NCBI GenBank assembly: GCA_014695175.1
Contig: JACJNV010000208.1
Span: 1 to 46,804, forward strand
Direction: 5' to 3'
Origin: Microcoleus sp. FACHB-DQ6
GTDB taxonomy: Bacteria; Cyanobacteriota; Cyanobacteriia; Cyanobacteriales; Microcoleaceae
DNA length: 46,804 nucleotides
Position numbers and translations under genes: made by a program. The notes beneath the pieces were generated by a model. The model did not search any database and was not told the DNA's origin. It worked only from the letters and a program-made list of their open reading frames with translations. Within the stretch, counting starts at the first letter, position 1. Each line of letters starts with the position of its first letter. This document shows positions 1 through 8,829 of the stretch, piece after piece.

Positions 1-2899
1 TAAAATTGGCTGCTATTTCTGGTGCAGGAAGCGCTTGACGGTCTATTTTGCCATTGGGAGTCAGTGGCAGCGCTTTCAGAACCACAAAAGCAGAAGGTAT
101 CATGTATTCGGGCAGCTTTTCTTTGAGGAATGAACGCAGGCTTTCAATCAGTTGTGAGTCCTGAACGCTGAGTTTTGAGTGAAAAACGATATAGGCGACT
201 AAACGCTGATTTCCCGGTTCATTTTCTTGAAGTAAAACGACTGCCTCGCGTACAGAGGGATGATGAGACAGCCCCGCCTCAATTTCCCCTAATTCAATGC
301 GGAAACCTCGCAGCTTTACTTGGTGATCGGCGCGACCGATAAATTCTATATTTCCGTCTGGCAAATAGCGAGCTAAGTCGCCAGTTTTGTAAAGTCGAGT
401 TTCCGGTTCCTGAGTCAATGACTTGCAAATAAATTTTTCTGCGGTGAGTTCTGGTTGGTTTAGATACCCGCGAGCCAATCCCGCCCCAGCAATATATAAT
501 TCACCGGCTACCCCTACAGGAACCGGCTGCAAGTGCGAATCGAGCAAATAAATCTGCGTGTTGGGTAGCGGGCGACCTAAAGGAACTGTCTGGGAAATGC
601 GATCGCCTTGCATTTTTACCTGATAAGTCAGCACGCCTACAGTTGTTTCTGTCGGCCCGTAATGGTTGAAGATCGAGCAGTCGGGATTGTATTTCTGAAT
701 TGTTTCAATTAAATTCCACATCAAAGGCTCACCGCCGAGAATTAATCGCTTTTTCGGTAAGATTTGCGAGGCGTTAGAAGCGCTCAACAAAGCTTTTAAG
801 TGAGAGGGAACAATTTTAAGACAATCGATAGAATGTTGCTGAAAATAAGCCGCAATTGCTTGAGGATCTGTTGCGCGTTCTTGAGTGATGATGTGCAGGC
901 ATCCACCCGAACACAAAGCCGGAAAAATAACGGTGTTTCCCAAGTCGGCGGCGAAGGTAGAAACCGTGGCATAATTTGCGCCTGATGGCAGGTTTAATTT
1001 TTCCTGAATTCCGTGCAGGTAATTGAGCAGTTGTCGGTGTTCAATGGCGACTCCTTTGGGGGTGCCGGTGGAACCGGAGGTATAGATAATGTAAGCTAAA
1101 TTTTCAGGAGAAGCAGAGACGAAAGTAGTAGGAGAAAAAGAGGGGATGTCTGTATCTAAGCAGACGATATGTGCCTGAGTTTCAGGCAAATTTGTGATGA
1201 GATGCTGTTGGGTTAACAGCACTGGAGTCTGAGCATTTTGCAACATCAATGCTAGGCGCTCTTTGGGCATGGCTGGGTCGAGCGGTAGGTACGCGCCACC
1301 TGCTTTCAGGATGCCTAGAATTCCAGCGATCGCCTGTAGGGGCGATGCCCCCGTGCCCGCCCCCCTTTCAACGCAAAGGCCGACAATCACCTCTGGTTTT
1401 ATGCCTAATTGTTGCAAGTAATGGGCGATTTGGTTAGCGCGGGCGTTGAGTTCGCTGTAGGTAATTTGCTGATTTTCACAAACAGCAGCTATACGGTTGG
1501 GCGATCGCTCTGCTTGTTCTTCAAATAGCTGGTGCACGCACTTATCGAGCTGGTAATCTGCTTTTGTGCTGTTGAATTCTACTAATAATTGATTTCGGGC
1601 GCGATCGCTCAGCATTTCGAGCTTGCCGATTGCGGTTTGTGGGTTGCTGGCTGCACTTTGCACCACGGCGTAAAATTGCTCTGCCAAGCACCGGATACTG
1701 TTGTCTGCAAGGAAGATAGGATCGTAGTGAAACTCAGCGGCGAGCGAGTCATTTTGGCGGTGGCAAGAGAGTTTAACTTTGAAGCGATCGCAGCACGCAT
1801 ACTGCTTGTAAATCGAAAAAAATACGCCACTAGCCGAATGCTTTTCGAGTTGTTCCTCAAACTCGAAACCAAATGGAAAGCCGGAAGAGTTGCCTAGATA
1901 TTCGGGGGAAAAATATTCTTGATACTTGTATGCTTCGCGTTCTTCCTGCTGAATTTGCTGCAAGCTTTCCGCGAAGGAAAAGTTTTCTGTTAGTTGGCCC
2001 CGCAGCGGTAAAAATTTGGCAAACAGCCCAAGCGCTGGCTCTAGTTCTTCGTATTTTCGACCGTCGAATGCCACGCCAACAGCGAGCTCTGATTGGCCAA
2101 TCAGCCGCCAGAGCAAAATTTTCCAGCAAGCGAGCAAGAATGTAGAAAGTGAGGTGTTGTACTGGCTGGCGATCGCTTCCACTTTTCCCAGCAAAGCTAA
2201 CTCTAATTTGACCTCAAAAGATTGGGGACTAAATTGAGCTGGCGCGTTAATTAATCTATTTTCAAACGGCAACCTTAAACTCGCTAGCGCTGAAAAATTA
2301 TGCCCAGTCCAGTATTCTTTTCCCTCCACCGCTTCCTCATCTTCGAGCAATTCATTTTGCCATTCGGAAAATTGAATGTACTGCACAACTTCATCGGTAA
2401 TTTCTTCGCCGTGAAGGCAGGCGGCATAGCACTGGCTGATTTCTTGAACCAGATTTTTTAGTGTGCGACTATCGGCGCACAGTGCGGGCAAACTAACCAG
2501 TAAAATATGTCTCTCAGATGAAAGTGTAATTAAAGACAAGTGCCAAGCAGGATTGCGCTCGAAGTTGAATAAAGCGCTCTTTTCTTGCTGAAAAATCTCT
2601 TCAAGTTTGGCTTCTTGCTCCTGGGGATTTACTTCACTTAAGTTAACCCAGTTCCACGAAACAGAGCTCGGTTCGGAGATAACTTGTATAGGAATTTTTA
2701 GCCCTGCCTTTCCCTGAAAGCTTGTGCGGATAATTTCGTGGCGATCGCTAACTTTTTCTAAAGCTTTCTTTAGGTTATCAGTTTGAAGAAGTCCCTCGAT
2801 CAAAATAGCGGATTGAATGCGATAAGCAGGGCTGTCTTGCTGCAACAGCCACAGATATTTTTGCTGGGGTGAAAGCCGAAATCCATTAATTGTTTGCAT
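1..2899 (-). CDS. NRPS: interface domain-A(Asp), C-terminus beyond left edge
   Basis: Partial gene; 966 codons are visible. I chose the ATG at 2899 because the protein then begins MQTINGFRLSPQQ, matching the start of the paralogous protein at 8826-12086. Domain order: a condensation-superfamily domain (about 1-440), then an adenylation domain that reaches the A10 motif PNGKIDR at the edge; the carrier domain is cut off. The first domain has lost HHxxxDG: the equivalent stretch reads LPALCADS. This fits the interface domain found in siderophore beta-hydroxy-Asp modules, proposed to present carrier-bound Asp to a hydroxylase. The A4-A5 region gives pocket residues D-L-T-K-I-G-H-V-G, the Asp code. 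The preceding protein ends in C-hydroxylase, so together they would form C-hydroxylase-interface-A(Asp)-T. A 45-bp interspersed repeat lies in frame at 1332-1376. Release of the chain must be encoded further left. Confidence 0.9.
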   Translation of the reverse strand, partial: MQTINGFRLSPQQKYLWLLQQDSPAYRIQSAILIEGLLQTDNLKKALEKVSDRHEIIRTSFQGKAGLKIPIQVISEPSSVSWNWVNLSEVNPQEQEAKLEEIFQQEKSALFNFERNPAWHLSLITLSSERHILLVSLPALCADSRTLKNLVQEISQCYAACLHGEEITDEVVQYIQFSEWQNELLEDEEAVEGKEYWTGHNFSALASLRLPFENRLINAPAQFSPQSFEVKLELALLGKVEAIASQYNTSLSTFLLACWKILLWRLIGQSELAVGVAFDGRKYEELEPALGLFAKFLPLRGQLTENFSFAESLQQIQQEEREAYKYQEYFSPEYLGNSSGFPFGFEFEEQLEKHSASGVFFSIYKQYACCDRFKVKLSCHRQNDSLAAEFHYDPIFLADNSIRCLAEQFYAVVQSAASNPQTAIGKLEMLSDRARNQLLVEFNSTKADYQLDKCVHQLFEEQAERSPNRIAAVCENQQITYSELNARANQIAHYLQQLGIKPEVIVGLCVERGAGTGASPLQAIAGILGILKAGGAYLPLDPAMPKERLALMLQNAQTPVLLTQQHLITNLPETQAHIVCLDTDIPSFSPTTFVSASPENLAYIIYTSGSTGTPKGVAIEHRQLLNYLHGIQEKLNLPSGANYATVSTFAADLGNTVIFPALCSGGCLHIITQERATDPQAIAAYFQQHSIDCLKIVPSHLKALLSASNASQILPKKRLILGGEPLMWNLIETIQKYNPDCSIFNHYGPTETTVGVLTYQVKMQGDRISQTVPLGRPLPNTQIYLLDSHLQPVPVGVAGELYIAGAGLARGYLNQPELTAEKFICKSLTQEPETRLYKTGDLARYLPDGNIEFIGRADHQVKLRGFRIELGEIEAGLSHHPSVREAVVLLQENEPGNQRLVAYIVFHSKLSVQDSQLIESLRSFLKEKLPEYMIPSAFVVLKALPLTPNGKIDRQALPAPEIAANF
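1332..1376. repeat. GC-rich interspersed repeat inside Asp A domain, copy 1
   Basis: A 45-bp stretch identical to 10501-10545. It has the look of the GGGGC-rich repeats scattered in cyanobacterial intergenic DNA. Here it is read in frame between A2 and A3 and encodes GAGTGASPLQ, where other A domains in this window have only SLD or SLE. Confidence 0.8.
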
Positions 2900-2954
2900 T
2901 GTTCCTCTTTATCAAAGCCCTACTTTATTCTCGTTATCTTTACCTGGAAGAGAT

Positions 2955-3062
2955 GATATCAAATCCGTTAGCATCGGAATAGTAAATTCGAGTTGACTGT
3001 TGACAGTGAACAGTCAACAGTCAACAGTCAACATCATTCCGGTGTAACCGGAAATGATATGA
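2955..3062. repeat. MITE-like element in NRPS intergenic gap
   Basis: The gap between two NRPS genes (2900-3069) is largely filled by this element. Its ends are imperfect inverted repeats of about 26 bp (ATATCAAATCCGTTAGCATC at the left; the reverse complement of the right end reads ATATCATTTCCGGTTACACC). Inside is a perfect 13-bp inverted repeat (GTTGACTGTTGAC at 2992-3004, GTCAACAGTCAAC at 3013-3025) followed by further GTCAACA units. Related sequence occurs at 13214-13294 and, inverted, at 13411-13445. No transposase is encoded. It is probably a non-autonomous short repeat. Confidence 0.65.
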
Positions 3063-3069
3063 GAGGGAA

Positions 3070-6000
3070 TTAAATTCCTGATTCAGGAATCATTTCGCCC
3101 ATCGCTACAACAATTTTTCGCGAACCGATAAATGGATTGCGACTGTGAGCGGCAAGCATATTATCTAGCATTAAGATGTCTCCTGCTTGCCAGGGAAAAC
3201 TAACAGCAGCTTCCCTGTACACTGCCTGAATTTGTGCCATTACCGAGTCTTCAATAGGAGTGCCGTCACCGTAATAGACATTGCGGGGGAGGTTCTCTTC
3301 TCCAAAAACAGAGAGCAAGGAAGCGCGGGTTGCCGCATCTAAGCAGGAAATGTGGTGCAAGGGAAGTTGATTGAAAAATACCATTTCTTGGGTTTTTGGG
3401 TGCTTGGCAATTGCGGGGCGAATTTTGCGGGTTCTCAAATTATTTCCTGCTGTCCACTCAAACTCCATCCCAGCTTGCCGGCAGTATTCCTCAACCACGG
3501 ATTTGTCTTCTGTTTGGAAAAAATCTTTCCAGCTTACATCCAGTCCGTCGGTGTAGTTACGGACGTACATAATTTGCTTTTGGGCAAATTTTTCTCTGAG
3601 TTTCGGGTCTAGCAACTGGTAAATTTTACGGCAGTCAACAATCGGCGTTTCTCCGCCTTGTTGCGCTGGCTGAACGCAGAAAAACCAGATTTTCATCGGC
3701 CAGCGGTGCAGGTGCGAACTCTCGCTGTGAAATAAGATAGCTTTATCTGCTGGGTAAGGAGTTGAACCGTAAACTTTTCCGCTAACTCCTTCGCGTGGCA
3801 AATCCCCGTACTCCCCAAATAATTCCGAACAAATTGAGAGTGCAAACTGCTCGAATGCGGCAACCACAGGGCCGATGAACCCTCGAAAAAGAATCCCTCC
3901 ATGCTGTAGCAATTTTGCCTCTATAAATTCGCGATTATTTTTCGCCCAGTCTGCGAGATCGACATCGGCTACTGCGGGTTTTGCCACTAAAGGAAAGAGT
4001 TCGTCGGGGTGCAGGTACTCGGTTTTTATCAATTCGCCTTGCGGCAAAGCCACTGGCTTCGGCTTGACGCTTTTGAACTTACTAAAATTGCTTTTTTCAC
4101 GCTTTAATTCTTGCATGGCTTGTTTCTGCTTCTGGGCTTCTGTGAGAATTTCTAAAGTGTTCAAACGACTGTCAGGCTGCGCCACAATGCTGCCGAGGAG
4201 GGTTTCAAAGCGATTTGACATTTGAGCGATCGTCTCTCTGTCAAATAGGTCGGAATTATACTTCCAACTGCCGACAATTCCTGTCTCTGTTTCCGACACA
4301 AATAGCGCCAAATCAAATTTAGCCGTACCGCTATCAATTGCAACCGGGATTAAAGTTAAACCCGCCATTTCTAAATTCGGCATAGGCGCATTTTGCATGA
4401 CGAATAAAACTTGAAATAGCGGTGTCTGACTCAAGCTGCGATCGGGACGCAGTTCTTCTACCAGTTTGTCGAAGGGCAAATCTTGGTGAGTGTAAGCTTT
4501 TAATGTCACCTCGCGCACGCGATCGAGCAGTTGGCGGAATGTAGGATTGCCGCGCATATCGGTTCGCAAGACGAGGATATTGACAAAGAAACCAATTAAA
4601 GCTTCAGTCTCAACTTGTGTGCGGTTGGCCAGGTCAGTACCGACTACAATATCTTCTTGGTTTGTGTAGCGATAAAGCAGCGTTTGAAGTGCTGCCAACA
4701 AGGTCATAAATAAGGTGACATTTTGTTGGCGACTGAGTGCGTTTAGCGCTTCTGAAAGTTGCCATGAAAGCTGGAAATTTTGAATCTCAGCTCGATCGCT
4801 AGAAACAGCAGAACGCGGTTGTTTTGCTGGCAATTGCAGCGGGGGCAAAATTTGACCCAACTGCTGCTTCCAGTCAGCGAGTTTTGCTTCCAGAACTTCG
4901 CCTTGCAGCCAGTTTATTTGCCAAACAGCATAGTCTGCGTACTGTACAGAAAGTTCGGGTAGGGGAGAAGGTTTGCCACTGCAGAAAGCTTCATAAAGCG
5001 CCGCCACTTCCCGCACGAGTACCCCCATCGACCAGCCATCAGCTACGATGTGGTGTACTGTCAGTAACAGCAGGTATTCTGTCTCGTCAAGATGTAACAA
5101 TGTGACGCGCAGTAACGGCCATTTTGTTAGGTCAAAAGGCTGTCGCGCTTCTTCAGCGGCGAGTCGCATTGCCTCGGCTTCTCGTTCAGCTTGCGATAAC
5201 TCTCTTAAGTTTACGATCGGCAATGTGAAATTAAAAGATGAAATAATAACCTGAGCGGGTCGTCCTTCCACCGAATTAAAAGTTGTCCGCAATGCTTCGT
5301 GTCGCTTGATAATCTCCTGAAAAGTTTGCTCTAGAACGGCTACATTGATCGCCCCCTTCAAGCGCACGGCTGCTGGGATATTATAGGCAGGATTCCCGGG
5401 CTGCAATTGGTCGAGAAACCACAGTCGTTGTTGTGCAAAAGAAAGGGGCAATTCTTCCTGCCTTGACGCCCGCTTGATGGGGGGTGCTTTCAGTTTTTGC
5501 TCGGCGCGATATTGCAAGAGGCTTTCGGTGACTGTTGCGACGGTAGGGGATTCAAAAAGAGAGCGCAAGGGTACTTCAACTTGAAAAGCTTCTCGCAGGC
5601 GAGAAATCGCCTGAGTAGCCAGCAATGAATGACCTCCCAATTCAAAGAAGTTATCGTAGATTCCCACTCGCTCTAAACCGAGAACTTCAGCCCAAATTTC
5701 TGCTATTAATTGCTCGTCGGGAGTTCGAGGCTCGGTAAAATTGCTCTCGAATTCTGCTCGGTTGATGTCAGGCGCAGGTAGCGATCGCTGGTCGATTTTT
5801 CCATTGGTTGTTAAAGGCAGCGACTCCAATAAAACAAACGCTGAGGGCATCATGTACTGCGGCAATTTTTGTTTCAGGTAACAGCGCAAATCATTAATAA
5901 GTTCTGAGTCTTGAGTTTTGAGTGTTGAGTTAGAAACGATATAAGCGACCAAGCGCTTGTCGCCTGGATTGTCTTCTCGAAGCAGCACGACGGTTTCCCG

Positions 6001-8829
6001 CAAGGCTGGGTGCTGACCGATCGCTGCTTCAATCTCGCCTAATTCGATGCGAAATCCGCGAATTTTAACTTGGTGGTCGCTGCGCCCCATAAATTCAATG
6101 TTTCCATCTGGAAGATAGCGAGCCAAGTCCCCGGTTTTATAGATGTGTTCTGAAAGGATGAAGGATGAAGAATTCTGGATTAATGAAAAAGCAGTTCTAT
6201 TTTCGGCCAAGGGATTGGGAATAAATTTCTCTGCGTTTAGTTCGGGGCGCTTTAGATAGCCTCTGGATAAGCCCGCGCCGCCGATATAAAGTTCGCCCAA
6301 AACGCCTACAGGAACGGGCTGCAAATTGGCGTCTAAAATATAAAGCTGGGTGTTGGGAAGGGGGCGACCAATTGGAATGTAAGGGGGCTCGGATTCAATG
6401 AATTTTATAGGATTAATGGCTGTCCAGACAGTCGCTTCAGTCGGGCCGTAAAAGTTCCAAAGGGGTATGTTCCACTCAAGTAATTGAGCAGCGAGTTCTG
6501 TAGGAAAAGCTTCCCCGCCGCAAACAATTAAGCGGAGGCTCGATTGTTGAAAGTTACTGGCAGCTTTTTTAGCGTCAATCAGTTGGCGGATTGCTGAAGG
6601 AGTTTGATTGAGAATGGTGACTCGTTCTTTGCACAGCAGTTCGTAAAATGCGGCTGGCGATCGCGTCACTTCCAGGGGAACGACGATTAGTTTGCAACCG
6701 TGAAGAAGTGCTCCCCAAATTTCCCAGACGGAAAAGTCGAAAGCGTAAGAGTGAAAAACCGTCCAAACATCGCGATCGCTAAAATTAAATAGAGGGCGAG
6801 TGGCTGCAAAAAGATGAACGACGCTGCAGTGGTTGACTTGAACGCCTTTGGGTTTCCCGGTGGAGCCTGATGTATAGATTACATAAGCGAGATTGTCAGG
6901 GGTTGCGTCACTCGATGGATTTTCTTCGCTTTCGGGCGCGATATTCTGCCAGTCGGAATCTAGGAAAATTTTATGCAATGCGCGGTCAATTTTCTCACCT
7001 AAATGCGACTGCGCGATCAGTATTTCAACCCCAGCGTCTTCTAGCATGAAGTTCAAGCGCTCGTTGGAATGCGCCGGATCGAGCGGAACGTAAGCGCCGC
7101 CAGCCTTGAGAATGCCGAGCAATCCCACTACCATTTCTAGGGAGCGATCGACCAAAATTCCGACCGGAATTTCCGGTTTAACCCCTAAGTTTTTTAGGTG
7201 ATGTGCTAGCTGATTTGCTCGCCGATTCAGCTCTCGATAGGTTAGCTGCTCCCCCTCAAAAACGACAGCGATCGCATCCGGCGTCCGCTCTGCCTGGGCT
7301 TCAAATAATTCGTGTACGCACAGATTTTTCGGAATGTCCGATTGAGTATTGTTCCACTCGAACAGGAGTTGCTGCTGTTCAGGTTTCGTCAATATTGGCA
7401 AATGTGAAATGCGCTGTTCGGGATTGGCAGCTATACTTTCTAGTAAGGTTAGAAAATGTCCGGCTATCCGTCGTGCAGTGCTAGCATCAAACAAATCTTG
7501 GCTATACTCAAGCGTTCCATTAATACCCTCTAATCCTTCCTCCAGGTCAAGCGCTAAATCGAATCTCGCCGTTTTCCGTTCTATTTCCAAACTGCTCAAC
7601 GTAACTCCTGACAATTTTATCTGCGGCGTCCGAACATTTCGCAGAGAAAACAACACCTGAAATAGCGGATTATGACTTAAATCTCGTTCGGGTTGTAGGA
7701 TTTCTACCAGTTTCTCGAAGGGCAAATCCTGGTGGTTATACGCGCCGAGAGCTACTTCTCGCACGCGAGCCAGTAACTCTTTAAAAGTCGGGTTGCTCGA
7801 TAGATTGGTGCGGAAAACTAAGGTGTTAGCAAATAAGCCAATTAATTCCTCGATTTCGCGTCGGTTGCGGTTAGCAATGGGGGAGCCGACTAAAATATCT
7901 TCTTGCCCGGTGTAGCGATAGAGCAAGGTTTTAAACGCTGCCAGCAGGGTCATAAATAAAGTAGCTTTTTCCCGCTGGCTTAATTGGGCGATTTCCTCTG
8001 CGAGCGCCTTGGGAATGGTGAATTTATGCACCGCACCTCGGAAGGTTTGTACTGCCGAGCGGGGGCGATCGGTTGGCAAATTTAGTACGGGGAGATTGCC
8101 TCCAAGCTGTTTTTTCCAGTAAGCAACCTGCGTCTCTAAAACTTCTCCCTGCAACCACTGGCGCTGCCAACTTGCAAAGTCTGCGTACTGTACCGACAGT
8201 TCGGGAAGGGGAGAAGGTTTGCCAGTGCAAAAGGCTTGATAAAACGTGGCGAGTTCCTGGATGAATATTCCCATTGACCAGGCATCGGAAATGATGTGGT
8301 GCGTACTCAATAGCAGCACCCAGTTTGAATCGCTCAATTGCAGCAATTTGGCACGCAATAAGGGTGCTTGTGACAAATCGAAAGCAAGCTTTGCTTCTGC
8401 GGCGATTAACCGTTCAACTTCGCGAGATCGTTCAGTTTCAGGAAGCGATCGCAAATCTATTTCTAAAATCTTCAATTCCAGATTGGAAGCGATCGCCTGA
8501 ACGGGTTGCCCGTTTATTGTCTTAAAAGCCGTTCGCAAAACTTCATGACGCTTGACAAGTTCGTTGAGACTGCGATCGAGAGCTCTCGCGTCGAGTGTTC
8601 CCGTCAAACGCACGCCGGCGAGGATGTGATAGGTAAAGTTGCCTGGAGTTAGTTGCTCAAAAAACCACAACCGCTGTTGAGCAAACGACAGAGGAAAAGT
8701 GTTAGACTCTCGACTTTGAGGCAGAATTTTTTCTAGCGAAACGCTTTCTTTTTTCTGGTTTAGTCGCTGCAACAGCAACTCGCGCTTTTCAGGAGAAAGA
8801 GCCGCGATGCGTTCGATTAAATCACTCAT
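3070..8829 (-). CDS. NRPS: C-A(Thr-like)-T-C-aspartyl beta-hydroxylase
   Basis: 1919 residues. C1 is about 45-480 (HHIISDA 177-183, last Gly replaced by Ala). The A domain is about 505-1030, T about 1045-1105 (LGGHSLL, carrier Ser1068), C2 about 1125-1560 (intact HHIVADG 1259-1265), and a TauD/SyrP-like Fe(II)/2-oxoglutarate oxygenase about 1590-1919. The oxygenase has metal ligands H1701-x-E1703 and distal H1895, plus a probable 2OG Arg1904; the acidic ligand argues against a halogenase. Pocket residues D698 F699 W702 N741 V769 G771 F793 V801 W802 resemble the Thr code DFWNIGMVHK but differ at four positions, so the substrate is uncertain. The ATG overlaps the upstream stop (ATGA), suggesting translational coupling. 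C2 plus oxygenase probably serve the Asp loaded on the next protein. Residues 877-895 are an unusual in-frame insertion. Confidence 0.95.
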   Translation of the reverse strand: MSDLIERIAALSPEKRELLLQRLNQKKESVSLEKILPQSRESNTFPLSFAQQRLWFFEQLTPGNFTYHILAGVRLTGTLDARALDRSLNELVKRHEVLRTAFKTINGQPVQAIASNLELKILEIDLRSLPETERSREVERLIAAEAKLAFDLSQAPLLRAKLLQLSDSNWVLLLSTHHIISDAWSMGIFIQELATFYQAFCTGKPSPLPELSVQYADFASWQRQWLQGEVLETQVAYWKKQLGGNLPVLNLPTDRPRSAVQTFRGAVHKFTIPKALAEEIAQLSQREKATLFMTLLAAFKTLLYRYTGQEDILVGSPIANRNRREIEELIGLFANTLVFRTNLSSNPTFKELLARVREVALGAYNHQDLPFEKLVEILQPERDLSHNPLFQVLFSLRNVRTPQIKLSGVTLSSLEIERKTARFDLALDLEEGLEGINGTLEYSQDLFDASTARRIAGHFLTLLESIAANPEQRISHLPILTKPEQQQLLFEWNNTQSDIPKNLCVHELFEAQAERTPDAIAVVFEGEQLTYRELNRRANQLAHHLKNLGVKPEIPVGILVDRSLEMVVGLLGILKAGGAYVPLDPAHSNERLNFMLEDAGVEILIAQSHLGEKIDRALHKIFLDSDWQNIAPESEENPSSDATPDNLAYVIYTSGSTGKPKGVQVNHCSVVHLFAATRPLFNFSDRDVWTVFHSYAFDFSVWEIWGALLHGCKLIVVPLEVTRSPAAFYELLCKERVTILNQTPSAIRQLIDAKKAASNFQQSSLRLIVCGGEAFPTELAAQLLEWNIPLWNFYGPTEATVWTAINPIKFIESEPPYIPIGRPLPNTQLYILDANLQPVPVGVLGELYIGGAGLSRGYLKRPELNAEKFIPNPLAENRTAFSLIQNSSSFILSEHIYKTGDLARYLPDGNIEFMGRSDHQVKIRGFRIELGEIEAAIGQHPALRETVVLLREDNPGDKRLVAYIVSNSTLKTQDSELINDLRCYLKQKLPQYMMPSAFVLLESLPLTTNGKIDQRSLPAPDINRAEFESNFTEPRTPDEQLIAEIWAEVLGLERVGIYDNFFELGGHSLLATQAISRLREAFQVEVPLRSLFESPTVATVTESLLQYRAEQKLKAPPIKRASRQEELPLSFAQQRLWFLDQLQPGNPAYNIPAAVRLKGAINVAVLEQTFQEIIKRHEALRTTFNSVEGRPAQVIISSFNFTLPIVNLRELSQAEREAEAMRLAAEEARQPFDLTKWPLLRVTLLHLDETEYLLLLTVHHIVADGWSMGVLVREVAALYEAFCSGKPSPLPELSVQYADYAVWQINWLQGEVLEAKLADWKQQLGQILPPLQLPAKQPRSAVSSDRAEIQNFQLSWQLSEALNALSRQQNVTLFMTLLAALQTLLYRYTNQEDIVVGTDLANRTQVETEALIGFFVNILVLRTDMRGNPTFRQLLDRVREVTLKAYTHQDLPFDKLVEELRPDRSLSQTPLFQVLFVMQNAPMPNLEMAGLTLIPVAIDSGTAKFDLALFVSETETGIVGSWKYNSDLFDRETIAQMSNRFETLLGSIVAQPDSRLNTLEILTEAQKQKQAMQELKREKSNFSKFKSVKPKPVALPQGELIKTEYLHPDELFPLVAKPAVADVDLADWAKNNREFIEAKLLQHGGILFRGFIGPVVAAFEQFALSICSELFGEYGDLPREGVSGKVYGSTPYPADKAILFHSESSHLHRWPMKIWFFCVQPAQQGGETPIVDCRKIYQLLDPKLREKFAQKQIMYVRNYTDGLDVSWKDFFQTEDKSVVEEYCRQAGMEFEWTAGNNLRTRKIRPAIAKHPKTQEMVFFNQLPLHHISCLDAATRASLLSVFGEENLPRNVYYGDGTPIEDSVMAQIQAVYREAAVSFPWQAGDILMLDNMLAAHSRNPFIGSRKIVVAMGEMIPESGI
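6145..6201. repeat. Repeat-like in-frame insertion in A domain
   Basis: Low-complexity DNA containing GGATGAAGGATGAAG codes for about 17-19 extra residues (roughly 877-895 of the 3070-8829 protein) just before the conserved IYKTGDLARYLPDG motif. The other A domains here have only a short link at this place. It looks like interspersed repeat DNA absorbed into the frame. Confidence 0.5.

Noticed and set aside
2992-3025. Rho-independent terminator between the two NRPS genes
   Set aside because: The stem is not G+C-rich and no T run follows on the minus strand; it is part of a repeat.
3070-4060. Reading the TauD-like domains as halogenases
   Set aside because: Both keep the acidic metal ligand (HSE and HNE); halogenases of this fold have Ala or Gly there.
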